Shown: piece by piece, positions 16,805 through 24,526 of the stretch | How positions within the stretch are numbered: position 1 is the first letter of the stretch | How the letters are laid out: each line of letters opens with the position of its first letter | Source of the DNA: Verrucomicrobiota bacterium | GTDB taxonomy: Bacteria > Verrucomicrobiota > Verrucomicrobiia > Limisphaerales > JACRJY01 | Assembly: GCA_016235585.1 (NCBI GenBank) | Contig: JACRJY010000203.1 | Coordinates: forward strand, 1-35,610 | DNA: 35,610 bases | Direction of reading: 5' to 3' | Made by a program: the position numbers and the translations under genes | The notes under the pieces: model-generated | Told to the model about the DNA's origin: nothing | Seen by the model: the letters and a program-made list of their open reading frames with translations, nothing else | The model's database searches: none

Positions 16805-18250
16805 TCAGGCGAGCGCCTTCTTGATCACTTCGCCCGCCACGTCGGTGAGGCGCTCGTTGCGGCTGTTGTGGCGGTAGGTCAGGCGCGTGTGATCGATGCC
16901 GAGCAGGTGGAGGATCGTCGCGTGGATGTCGTGCGCGTGGGTGCGCTCCTCGACGGCGCGCAGGCCGACGGCGTCGGTCGCGCCGATGACCTGGCCACCT
17001 TTCACGCCCGCGCCGGCGAGCCACATGCCGAAGCCGTGCGGGTTGTGGTCGCGGCCGTTGCTGCCCTCGCTCATCGGCATGCGGCCAAACTCGCCACCCC
17101 AGATGACAAGCGTCGAGTCGAGCAGACCGCGTGACCGCAGGTCGGTCAGCAGGCCGGCGACGGGCAGGTCGCTTTGCGCGCAGAGTTTGGTGTGGTTGCC
17201 GTCCACGTCGCTGTGGCCGTCCCAGCCGTTGGTGTCGCCGCAGTAAAGTTGCACGAAGCGCACGCCGCTCTCGATCATGCGCCGCGCGAAGAGGCAGCGC
17301 AGGCCGAACTCCGCTGTCGTTTGGTTGTCGAGTCCGTAGAGCTTCTTCGTCGCGGCAGTCTCCTTGGAAATGTCCACGACCTCGGGCGCGTGGGATTGCA
17401 TGCGGAAGGCGAGTTCGTAGGCGGCGATGCGCGCGGTGAGTTCGGAGTCCGCCTCGTTCGCGGGCAGGCTCTCGCGGTTCAACTGGTTGATGAGATTCAC
17501 CGTGGCGAGCTGCTGCTGCGCGCTCACGCCCTTGGGCGTGTTGAGATTCAGGATCGGCGATTCGCCGCCGCGCAGGATCGTGCCCTGATACGTCGCGGGC
17601 AGGAAGCCGTTGCCCCACGCGGGCGCGCCGCCCTTCACCCAGCCCGAGGGATCGGGCATCACGACGAAGGCCGGCATGTTCTGGTTCTCCGTGCCGAGGC
17701 CGTAGGTCGCCCACGCGCCGAGGCTCGGCTTGCCCATGAGGATCGTCCCGGTGTTCATCAGGTAAACCGACTCGGGATGCGTGACGCTGTCGCCGTAACA
17801 GCCGCGCAGGAGGCAGAGTTCGTCCGCGTGCTGCGCGATGTTCGGGAGGAAGTCCGAAATCTCCATGCCGCACTGGCCGCGCGCTTTGAACGGCCGGCAC
17901 GGCGGGAGCAGCTTGTTCTTCGCCACCGCGCGCCGCGTCTTGAACGTGCCGAACGATTCCGGAATCGGCTGGCCCGCGAGCCGGACGAGGTCGGGCTTGG
18001 GATCGAACAAGTCCACATGGCTCGGCCCGCCGGACATGAAGAGGAAGATACAGCGCTGGGCCTTGGCGGGGAAGTGCGACGACTTCGGCGCGAGCGGATT
18101 GGGCAACGCGGAATCAGCGCCGAGCAAGCCCTGCCGGGCGAGCAGCGACGTGAGCGCCACCATGCCGAAGCCGCCGCCCGCCTGACGCAGGAACGAACGG
18201 CGCGTGGTGGGCTGGGTGTTGAATCCGTTGGGGCCGGGGCAGGCGTTCAT
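16805..18250 (-). CDS. Tat-exported DUF1501 protein
   Basis: A 481-residue DUF1501 protein (sulfatase-like alkaline phosphatase fold) of unknown activity. The N-terminus has a twin-arginine signal (TTRRSFLRQAGGGFGMVALTSLL, RR at 17-18). Family stretches are CIFLFMSGGPSHVDLFDPKP, VMPDPSGWVKGGAPAWGNGFLP, GVRFVQLYCGDTNGWDGH, VIWGGEFGRMP and GRDHNPHGFGMWLAGAGVKGG. In Planctomycetota and Verrucomicrobiota this gene normally stands directly after a PSD1-type gene in one operon. Here about 1.6 kb of extra genes (18266-19870) separate it from the PSD1 gene at 19860-22628. Confidence 0.93.
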   Translation of the reverse strand: MNACPGPNGFNTQPTTRRSFLRQAGGGFGMVALTSLLARQGLLGADSALPNPLAPKSSHFPAKAQRCIFLFMSGGPSHVDLFDPKPDLVRLAGQPIPESFGTFKTRRAVAKNKLLPPCRPFKARGQCGMEISDFLPNIAQHADELCLLRGCYGDSVTHPESVYLMNTGTILMGKPSLGAWATYGLGTENQNMPAFVVMPDPSGWVKGGAPAWGNGFLPATYQGTILRGGESPILNLNTPKGVSAQQQLATVNLINQLNRESLPANEADSELTARIAAYELAFRMQSHAPEVVDISKETAATKKLYGLDNQTTAEFGLRCLFARRMIESGVRFVQLYCGDTNGWDGHSDVDGNHTKLCAQSDLPVAGLLTDLRSRGLLDSTLVIWGGEFGRMPMSEGSNGRDHNPHGFGMWLAGAGVKGGQVIGATDAVGLRAVEERTHAHDIHATILHLLGIDHTRLTYRHNSRNERLTDVAGEVIKKALA

Positions 18251-18265
18251 GGCAACATTTTACTG

Positions 18266-19021
18266 TTAGGTGTCAGTTGAAATATCATCCCAATCCTGTC
18301 CGCAATAACCAATCAACCAGTTGAGGGCGTAGTGACGTTCCTGCACGACGCCCCCTTCTAGTTTTGCGGGTGCTTCTTTATTCTTGAGGCGAGCATCCAC
18401 GACAGCCCAGTGGTAACGATAAATCAGATCAGCCTCGTCAAGAATCGTGGCAATCGGACGCAACTTGGCATCCTTCAAGAATTGAGCTGTGTCGCGATCC
18501 CGAAGAAAACGAACAGCTTTAGCGACGTCGCAAACGCCTTCGGGCCGCTCCAGCGTATCGACATATCCAAGCGCCCAAAGCAACGCCCAGTAGCACTCAT
18601 ATCGCCATGAAAATTGAATGCGCTCCTGTTGCGTGGGGTTCGGATTGTTGATGAAAGCCGCTTCCTTTGGTGAGAAGAACTTGTTTGCTCCATATTTCTT
18701 CACCAGCGAATCAATGGTGGCCTGTCCAACTCCTTCGCCCTTAACGGCTGTCAGGCAAACTGCAATTGCGCGTTTCGCGATCTCGTCCACAGTCCGAGTC
18801 TTTGTGTTCTTGGAGTCTTCGATAACCGGCAGATGTTCAATCACGAGAACTCCTTCCCCGTTTAGACGGGCAATTGAGCGAGCCTTCCGTTCGAGAGCTT
18901 CTTTTGAAGGTTGCGCGTGTTCGGGCTTCTGGATCTTCTTGCGGCGTTCTTCGTTGGTTTGAGACATAATCGTGGAAGCACTGAAAAGTGACAAAACCAA
19001 GATGATTAGAATGTGTTTCAT
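18266..19021 (-). CDS. Exported DUF4272-like protein
   Basis: A 251-residue protein with an N-terminal signal peptide (MKHILIILVLSLFSASTIMSQ). The body resembles DUF4272 as I remember it: SWRYECYWALLWALGYVD, LIYRYHWAVVDARL, VQERHYALNWLIGYC and a terminal WDDISTDT. Function is unknown; many relatives are cytosolic and some are linked to immunity or polymorphic-toxin loci, which is not evidence of role here. The gene is visibly more AT-rich than its neighbours and sits between the PSD1 and DUF1501 genes that normally adjoin, so recent acquisition is likely. Confidence 0.75.
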   Translation of the reverse strand: MKHILIILVLSLFSASTIMSQTNEERRKKIQKPEHAQPSKEALERKARSIARLNGEGVLVIEHLPVIEDSKNTKTRTVDEIAKRAIAVCLTAVKGEGVGQATIDSLVKKYGANKFFSPKEAAFINNPNPTQQERIQFSWRYECYWALLWALGYVDTLERPEGVCDVAKAVRFLRDRDTAQFLKDAKLRPIATILDEADLIYRYHWAVVDARLKNKEAPAKLEGGVVQERHYALNWLIGYCGQDWDDISTDT

Positions 19022-19058
19022 CGTTCGTTCGTGTTCGTTCGTGTCAGTGGCCTAGCAC

Positions 19059-19146
19059 TCATTCAGCGTAAACGAATTCGCTCAAGTTGAACAGCGCGCG
19101 ACAGAATTCATTGAGCGGCGATTGCTTCAGGAACGCTCGGCCAGGT
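19059..19146 (-). pseudogene. Duplicated 3' end of a PSD1 gene
   Basis: On the minus strand this stretch encodes FLKQSPLNEFCRALFNL-SEFVYAE and a stop, nearly the same as the C-terminus of the intact PSD1 gene (19860-19948). Most differences are at third codon positions (for example TGC/TGT, CTG/TTG, TTT/TTC, TAT/TAC). The copy was therefore under coding constraint while it diverged. A one-base deletion and a lost body make it non-functional. The two copies are direct repeats 801 bp apart and flank the nucleotidyltransferase pair. Confidence 0.8.
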
Positions 19147-19335
19147 GCGTCCGTAAATTCGCTCGAACAGGCGGCGTTTCAATTCATCCGGCGGCAGATC
19201 GCCGGGCAGCGAGGCGAGGATCATTTCGCGCGCGGCGTCGAACATCCGCGCGCCCATCACGAAGCGTTCCGCACCGGAGCGGGCCATCAGCTTCGCGCGC
19301 ACGAGCTGCTCGATATGGGGCGGCGTGTCAGTCAT
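19108..19335 (-). CDS. Small conserved partner of the nucleotidyltransferase
   Basis: A 75-residue protein without a named domain. The core ARMFDAAREMILASLPGDLPPDELKRRLFERIYG matches, from memory, small proteins encoded next to nucleotidyltransferase-fold genes. Its ATG overlaps the end of the upstream nucleotidyltransferase gene (19328-19335), so the two are translationally linked. The last 11 or so codons (WPSVPEAIAAQ) are borrowed from the duplicated PSD1 3' end, read in another frame, so the original C-terminus may have been replaced at the insertion junction. It could form a toxin-antitoxin-like pair, which is untested. Confidence 0.7.
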   Translation of the reverse strand: MTDTPPHIEQLVRAKLMARSGAERFVMGARMFDAAREMILASLPGDLPPDELKRRLFERIYGRTWPSVPEAIAAQ

Positions 19336-19870
19336 GGCGGCATTCCTGCAACAAGCTAGTGAGGTTGAGCTGGCGTGTCCAGTGTTCCAAGTATTCCAAG
19401 TCGCCGCCGGTGGCGAGCAGGTTGCGCACGTCGCGCAGTTGCAGCTCGGAGTGCGAGTCGCGCGCCCATTCCAGCTTGGAGATCACGAGGTCTTCCTTGC
19501 TCGCAATCCAGGTGGTGAAGTCCTGGATGGTGATTTGCCGGCGGCGCTCGAACTCCGCGAGCCGGTAATCCGTCCGTTTGCGGATGATGCAATCCACTTT
19601 GATCACGCTCTCTTGGTGGATGAGGTTGAACATGGATTGATGCGTGACCGCGCACTCGATCATCGCCGCGTCGGCGTAGTAGTCGGGCGCGAAGGCCGCC
19701 ACCACGGCGGCGATGTCCTTGGCCGTGAGCGCGACGACCACGTCAATGTCGCGGGTCATGCGGGGTTGGGCGTAGTAATTCATCGCCATCGAACCAGTGA
19801 GCATGAACGCAATCCCGGCCCCGTCGAAGCGGCGGGAGATGTCGCGGACGACATCGAGTTCATTCCACAT
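19328..19870 (-). CDS. Nucleotidyltransferase-fold protein
   Basis: A 180-residue protein with the nucleotidyltransferase signature: G26-S27 in FMLTGSMAMNYYAQPRMTRDIDVVV, followed by the metal-binding D41-x-D43. A later region has VDCIIRK and DFTTWIASKEDLVISKLEWARDSHSELQLRDVRNLL, as in stand-alone DUF6036/AbiEii-like nucleotidyltransferases. The ATG at 19870 lies inside the last codons of the PSD1 gene (11-bp overlap); a TTG at 19876 is also possible. With the 75-residue partner it forms a two-gene module that could modify RNA or protein with nucleotides; the substrate is unknown. Confidence 0.82.
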   Translation of the reverse strand: MWNELDVVRDISRRFDGAGIAFMLTGSMAMNYYAQPRMTRDIDVVVALTAKDIAAVVAAFAPDYYADAAMIECAVTHQSMFNLIHQESVIKVDCIIRKRTDYRLAEFERRRQITIQDFTTWIASKEDLVISKLEWARDSHSELQLRDVRNLLATGGDLEYLEHWTRQLNLTSLLQECRHD

Positions 19871-22628
19871 AGACAAACTCGTTCAGGTTGAACAGCGCGC
19901 GGCAGAATTCATTGAGCGGCGATTGTTTCAGGAACGCGCGGGCCAGTTCCAGTTCCTTCGCCGTCGGCGGGCGGCCCAGGGCGAGGCGGTAGGCCAGCGC
20001 CACCCGTTCGTCGGCGGACGGGCATTCCTTCTCCAATCGCGCGGCGGTGAGCCGGGCCGCCGTGGTGACCTCGTCGGCGTTGAGCAGGGTGAGCGATTGC
20101 GGCGCGGTGGTGCTGCGCTCGCGCGAGGGGCAGCTCAAGTTGCTGTCCGGCGCGTCGAAGACTTCGAGGAACGGGAAGCGCAGGTTGCGCCGCGCGAAGA
20201 TGTAGATGCTGCGGCGCGAATACTCGCTCACGCGGTCGTTCTGCGGCCAGCCGCCCTTTGCGCCGGCGAACAGTTCCTTCGGCACCGGCGGGAAGACGCC
20301 CGGCCCGCCCATCTGCAAATTCAACTGCCCGCTGATGGCGAGCAGGCTGTCGCGGATGACCTCGCCTTCGAGGCGCAGGCGGTTCATATGCGAGAGGAGA
20401 GTGTTGGCGGGATCAATTGAACTCGGAACGCGGAGCGCGGAACGCGGAGCAGTGGCGGAAGTTTCCGCGTTCCGCGTTCCGTGTTCCGCGTTTGAAGTTT
20501 GTTGATACGTCGCCGACATCAGCATCAACTTGTGCATCTGCTTCACGCTCCAGCCGCGCGCGATGAACTCGCTGGCCAGCCAGTCGAGCAGTTCGGGATG
20601 CGACGGCTTCGCGCCGTGCGTGCCGAACTCGCTCGGCGTCGCGACGAGGCCGCGTCCGAAATGGTGCTGCCAGATGCGGTTGACCATCACGCGCGCGGTC
20701 AGCGGGTTCGCGGGTGAGGCAATCCAGTCCGCGAGCGCGGCGCGGCTGGGGAGCGCGGGCGTCCCGCCCGCCGTTTCCGGCGTCTCGCCGGAAACATTCC
20801 GCAGCCCGATGACCGCCTCGTTCGATGAATTCTGCGGAGACGCCGGCCGGTCGGCGGGACGCCGACCGGAGCGACCGAGACGGTCGCGCTCCCCAGACAA
20901 CACCGTCGGAAACGCCGCCGCCACTTCGTCGCCGGGCTGGCTGTATTCGCCGCGATGCAGCAGGAACGTTTTCGCGGGCGGGCCGTCGGCGCTCGCGAGT
21001 GCCATCGCCTTCGGCAACGTCGGCGGCTTGGGCAGCTTCTTCACGGCCTCCAACAACTCGATCCGCCGTGACTTCGCCTCGCCGCTGAAGGCGGCGGCCA
21101 GTTCCTTCTCCGACACGGTCGCCTTGTCCGCCGTTTCGAGGACGAGATTGGCCTGCTCGGCGTCGCGTTTCTCCGGCGGGGTGCGGTGCGCGACCTGCGC
21201 CTCGGGCGAGAGCTTGTCCACTTTGCGCTGGAAAATCTTCTCCCGCACCGGCGCTTCGAGCGCGGCGAGTTCGCGCACCGTTGGATGCTCGCTGAATTTC
21301 TTCATCGCCACTTCATAGGTGGCGCGGGCCTCGGCAGTCGGAATCGGCTGCTCGCGCTGAAACTTCGCGGGCGTGAAGAAAGCCTGCAAGCCGTAGTAGT
21401 CGCGCTGCGAGAGCGGCTCGAACTTGTGGTCGTGGCAGCGCGCGCAGCCCATCGTCAGGCCGAGGAACGCAAGCGCGGCAGTGTCGGTCATGTCGTTGAG
21501 CGTGTTGTGGCGGCGCTGCACCTGGTCGGAGCTGTCCACCATGTCGGGGCCGAGGAGGTTGAAGCCGGTGGCGACCAGGAGTTCCGGGTTTTGAGTTTTG
21601 AGTTTTGGGTTGGCGAAAAGTTCGTCGCCGGCGAGCTGTTCGCGGATGAAACGGTCGTAGGGCTTGTCGTCGTTGAACGCTTTGATGACGTAGTCACGGT
21701 AGCGCCACGAGTGCGGGCGGGTGGCGTCGTGCTCGAAACCGTCGGTCTCCGCGAAGCGCGCGAGGTCGAGCCAGTGGCGGCCCCAGCGTTCGCCGTAGTG
21801 CGGCGAAGCGAGGAGGCGATCAATGAGTGCTTCGATGGCTTGGCTCTCACTTTCTTGCTTTCCCGCTTTCCCACTTTCTCCGCCAGCCGGTGGGAAAGTG
21901 GGAGAGTGAGCCGGTGAGAACTGGCGCACGAACGCTTCCACCTCCGCCGGCGTCGGCGGCAGGCCGATGAGATCGAGTGTGATCCGGCGGATGAGCGTGC
22001 GCGGATCGGCGGGCGGCGCGGGCTGAAGGCCAGCGGCCTCAAGCTTCGCGAGGATGAACTGGTCGATTGAATTGCGATTTGCGAATTGCGAATTACGAAT
22101 GACCGGCGGTGTTGGCCGTTGGATGGGTTGAAAGGCCCAGTGCCTCCGGTCGGCCTCGGCGATGGTGAACTCACCGCGGGACTTCGCCGTCGCATGAGTC
22201 GCACCCTTGTTCAACGCCCGTCCGTAGGGCGTGCCCGCCTTCACCCATTCCACGATCCGCGCGATGGCGTCGTCGGAGAGCTTCGGCTCCTTGTGCGGCA
22301 TATGCGGATCCTTTTCGTGCCGGAGGGATTGCACGAGCAAACTGTCCGCCGGTTTGCCCGGCACGATGGCCGCGCCCGTCTCGCCACCACGCATCAGCGC
22401 CTCGCGCGTTACAAGATCGAGGCCGCCCTTGGTCTTCTCGCCGCCGTGGCACTTCACGCAGTGCGTTTCCAAAAGCGTTAGTGCATCGCCGATCAGCGAA
22501 GGCGGCGAGCTTTCCACCGCCAGCGCAAAGGAGCCGCAGAAAGCAACCGCCGCCGCGAGCATGAGGAACCACCCCGCCCGCCCACCAGTGGAGCGGGTCG
22601 CCGACAAGTTTTTGCCGAGACGATTCAT
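19860..22628 (-). CDS. PSD1/PSCyt1/PSCyt2 protein (DUF1549-DUF1553) with cytochrome-c-like heme motif
   Basis: About 922 residues, exported (hydrophobic segment 19-37). In order: a PSCyt1 domain with heme motif C57-V-K-C60-H61; a PSCyt2/DUF1549 domain (SIDQFILAKLEAAGL, LIRRITLDLIGLPPTPAEVEAF, HYGERWGRHWLDLARFAETDG); and a PSD1/DUF1553 domain (NPLTARVMVNRIWQHHFGRGLVATPSEFG to MSATYQQ, then GQLNLQMGG). Probably a periplasmic redox protein, linked with DUF1501 proteins. It is remarkable for five in-frame repeat insertions (about 22071, 21845, 21586, 20748 and 20425), each in a loop between domains. The start could also be ATG 22652. Confidence 0.92.
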   Translation of the reverse strand: MNRLGKNLSATRSTGGRAGWFLMLAAAVAFCGSFALAVESSPPSLIGDALTLLETHCVKCHGGEKTKGGLDLVTREALMRGGETGAAIVPGKPADSLLVQSLRHEKDPHMPHKEPKLSDDAIARIVEWVKAGTPYGRALNKGATHATAKSRGEFTIAEADRRHWAFQPIQRPTPPVIRNSQFANRNSIDQFILAKLEAAGLQPAPPADPRTLIRRITLDLIGLPPTPAEVEAFVRQFSPAHSPTFPPAGGESGKAGKQESESQAIEALIDRLLASPHYGERWGRHWLDLARFAETDGFEHDATRPHSWRYRDYVIKAFNDDKPYDRFIREQLAGDELFANPKLKTQNPELLVATGFNLLGPDMVDSSDQVQRRHNTLNDMTDTAALAFLGLTMGCARCHDHKFEPLSQRDYYGLQAFFTPAKFQREQPIPTAEARATYEVAMKKFSEHPTVRELAALEAPVREKIFQRKVDKLSPEAQVAHRTPPEKRDAEQANLVLETADKATVSEKELAAAFSGEAKSRRIELLEAVKKLPKPPTLPKAMALASADGPPAKTFLLHRGEYSQPGDEVAAAFPTVLSGERDRLGRSGRRPADRPASPQNSSNEAVIGLRNVSGETPETAGGTPALPSRAALADWIASPANPLTARVMVNRIWQHHFGRGLVATPSEFGTHGAKPSHPELLDWLASEFIARGWSVKQMHKLMLMSATYQQTSNAEHGTRNAETSATAPRSALRVPSSIDPANTLLSHMNRLRLEGEVIRDSLLAISGQLNLQMGGPGVFPPVPKELFAGAKGGWPQNDRVSEYSRRSIYIFARRNLRFPFLEVFDAPDSNLSCPSRERSTTAPQSLTLLNADEVTTAARLTAARLEKECPSADERVALAYRLALGRPPTAKELELARAFLKQSPLNEFCRALFNLNEFVYVE
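20425..20493. repeat. Heptamer hairpin inside the PSD1 gene
   Basis: GGAACGC/GGAGCGC heptamers (20425-20450) are followed by the inverted series TTCCGCG/TTCCGTG (20463-20493), giving a long hairpin. It is translated in frame on the minus strand as NAEHGTRNAETSATAPRSAL, between MSATYQQ and DPANTLLSHMNRLRLEGE, which normally nearly adjoin in this family. Confidence 0.75.
20748..20894. repeat. Composite palindromic element inside the PSD1 gene
   Basis: Exactly 147 bp with perfect 10-bp terminal inverted repeats (GGGGAGCGCG and CGCGCTCCCC). It matches both ends of the element at 15958-16104. Because 147 is a multiple of 3 and the minus strand is stop-free in this frame, the gene stays open. The element adds roughly ERDRLGRSGRRPADRP through SGETPETAGGTPALPS before LADWIASPANPLTARV. 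Confidence 0.82.
21586..21614. repeat. Heptamer array TTTTGAG inside the PSD1 gene
   Basis: Three to four 7-mers of the form TTTTGAG/TTTTGGG. The minus strand reads NPKLKTQNPELL in frame, between ELFA and VATGFNLLGPDM, a stretch that is variable in the family. Confidence 0.65.
21845..21909. repeat. Heptamer hairpin inside the PSD1 gene
   Basis: A CTCACTTTC/GCTTTCCC series (21845-21880) is followed by its inverted partner GTGGGAAAGTGGGAGAGTGAG (21890-21909), able to form a long hairpin. In the protein it gives a low-complexity insert, SPAHSPTFPPAGGESGKAGK, between VEAFVRQF and IEALIDRLLASPHYGERWG. Confidence 0.7.
22071..22098. repeat. Heptamer array ATTGCGA inside the PSD1 gene
   Basis: Four consecutive 7-mers (ATTGCGA, TTTGCGA, ATTGCGA, ATTACGA). 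The encoded IRNSQFANRNS replaces the usual short linker before IDQFILAKLEAAGL. Confidence 0.7.
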
Positions 22629-22775
22629 TGCAAGCTTACGGCCCGGAATCATGCCGGGTTTCCGGCCATGCGCCAGCCAGAATTTGGCCCCAGCACATGG
22701 CTGTTCTTGTTCATGGTGAGAATAACCTGGTGCCTTTGAAGAAGGTTTCTGCCAGGTTTGCCGTCGTCACACGTC
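22629..22775. other. Divergent promoter region, PSD1 and FAD oxidoreductase genes
   Basis: These 147 bases separate two genes transcribed away from each other, so promoters for both must lie here or just inside. No consensus -35/-10 pair or operator is clear by eye. Confidence 0.4.
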
Positions 22776-24392
22776 ATGAATCGCCGCCATTTTCTCAAGG
22801 CCACCGCCGCAGTTGCGGCGGTGGTGAACACGGGCTCTTTCACCACTCAATCCGCCGCTGCCGAAAGGGGCACATTGCCGGGTGCGGTGAGTTCCACCGC
22901 CTGCGACATATTCGTCTATGGCTCGACTCCGGGCGGCCTCGCGGCGGCCATCGAGGCGGCGCGGCGCGGCTGCAAAGTTGTCCTCGCCTGTCCGCAAAAA
23001 CACCCCGGCGGCATGACGGCCAGCGGGCTGTCCACCACGGACGCAGTGCGGCCGGAACTGTTCGGCGGGCTGGTCGCGGAATTCATCGCCAAGGTGCGCG
23101 AGGAATACCGGCGCACGCTCGGTGAGGGTTCGCCGCAGTGGCAGTTCATCAAAGACGGCTGGTTTTACGAGCCGTCCGTGGCGGAGCGCGTCTTTGACCG
23201 GATGCTCGAAGCGGAGGCGGAGCGGTTGCAATTCTGGCGTGGCCATCATCTCGTCACTGCCACGGTGCGCGGCGACCGCGTGATGGAAGTTGAACTGGAA
23301 AAACCCACCGGCGAGCGCGTGCGGGTGACGGCGAAGACGTTCATTGACGGCACCTACGAAGGCGACCTCGCGGCGGCGGCCAGGGTGCCGTATCGCGTCG
23401 GGCGCGAGGGGCGCGACGAGCACGGCGAATCGCTGGCGGGCATCCACTACATGAACTGGCGGACGGGCCAGCAGATTCAGACGCCCGACACCGGCGAGCC
23501 GTCGCCGGCCATCCAGGCGTTTTGCGCGCGGTGCATTTTCACCACGGACAAGGAGAAGCTGGTTCCGTTCGCGAAGCCCGCGGCCTACGAGCAGCACTTG
23601 CCGGACTTGCTCCCGCTGCTGGATGATTTTGCCACGCGCCGCGTCACACAGCGCGGCCTCGGCACGCCGTTGCCGGGGCGGAAGTTCCAGTTGAACGGCT
23701 CGATTGACCAGCTCACGAGCCTGAACTGCCCCGGCGCGAGCTGGACGTGGCCGGAGGCGGCGCGGCACCACCGCGCGCGGCTGGAGAAATTCCACCTCGA
23801 CCACGCGGCGAGCTACGCGTGGTTCCTGCAAAAAGAGCCGCGCGTGCCGGAGAAAATCCGCGCGCTGTGGAAGACCGCCGGGCTGCACCGCGATGAGTTC
23901 GCCGACCACGGGCACTGGCCGTGGCAAATCTATGTGCGCCAGGGACGCCGCATCGAGGGCCGCGCGCGCGTGACGCAGCACAACTTCACGGTGGACGCGA
24001 AGACGGGCCGCACGCCGCGCGTCGCGCAGGCCATCGCGATTGGCGAGCATTCGTTCGATGTGCATCCGTGCCATGACCGCCGCTACGCGGTGGAGGGTTT
24101 CATGGAAGGCGTGCTGTGGTATCCGAAGAAGGCGTTCGGCCCCGCGCAGCCGGGGCAGGTTGCCTATGGCGCGATGCTGCCGAAGAAGCTGAACAACCTC
24201 CTCGTGCCGGTCGCACTGTCGTCCACGCACCTCGCCATGAGCGTGCTGCGGATGGAGCCGCTGTGGATGACCACCGGGCAGATCGCCGGCCTTGCCGCCG
24301 CCGTGGCGAAGGACAAGCGCATGGACGTGGCGAATCTTGATCCCAACCCGCTGCCGCGCGAATTGAAAATCAAAGTGGAGCCGCACGGCTAG
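22776..24392 (+). CDS. Tat-exported FAD-dependent oxidoreductase (PF12831-type)
   Basis: A 538-residue flavoprotein. The start at 22776 gives a twin-arginine leader (MNRRHFLKATAAVAAVVNTG). The dinucleotide-binding motif follows at 43-60 (CDIFVYGSTPGGLAAAIE), then VVLACPQKHPGGMTASGLSTTD, typical of the FAD_oxidored family. Later family stretches are AKTFIDGTYEGDLAAAARVPYRVGREG and, near the C-terminus, NNLLVPVALSSTHLAMSVLRMEP and WMTTGQIAGLAAA. It probably oxidises or dehydrates a sugar-type substrate outside the cytoplasm. Full length; an ATG six codons upstream is possible. It is divergent from the PSD1 operon. Confidence 0.9.
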   Translation: MNRRHFLKATAAVAAVVNTGSFTTQSAAAERGTLPGAVSSTACDIFVYGSTPGGLAAAIEAARRGCKVVLACPQKHPGGMTASGLSTTDAVRPELFGGLVAEFIAKVREEYRRTLGEGSPQWQFIKDGWFYEPSVAERVFDRMLEAEAERLQFWRGHHLVTATVRGDRVMEVELEKPTGERVRVTAKTFIDGTYEGDLAAAARVPYRVGREGRDEHGESLAGIHYMNWRTGQQIQTPDTGEPSPAIQAFCARCIFTTDKEKLVPFAKPAAYEQHLPDLLPLLDDFATRRVTQRGLGTPLPGRKFQLNGSIDQLTSLNCPGASWTWPEAARHHRARLEKFHLDHAASYAWFLQKEPRVPEKIRALWKTAGLHRDEFADHGHWPWQIYVRQGRRIEGRARVTQHNFTVDAKTGRTPRVAQAIAIGEHSFDVHPCHDRRYAVEGFMEGVLWYPKKAFGPAQPGQVAYGAMLPKKLNNLLVPVALSSTHLAMSVLRMEPLWMTTGQIAGLAAAVAKDKRMDVANLDPNPLPRELKIKVEPHG

Positions 24393-24526
24393 GCGGGCGT
24401 TGTTGGTTCGAGACCGGTTGACGTTCCGTCCGGCCATCAATTGGCTTGTAAATCCGTTTCCGACGGGCATCTTATGCTGGCTTTTCGCATGGCGGACAAC
24501 AGCGCCCGAACAGCGGGAATTCACGC

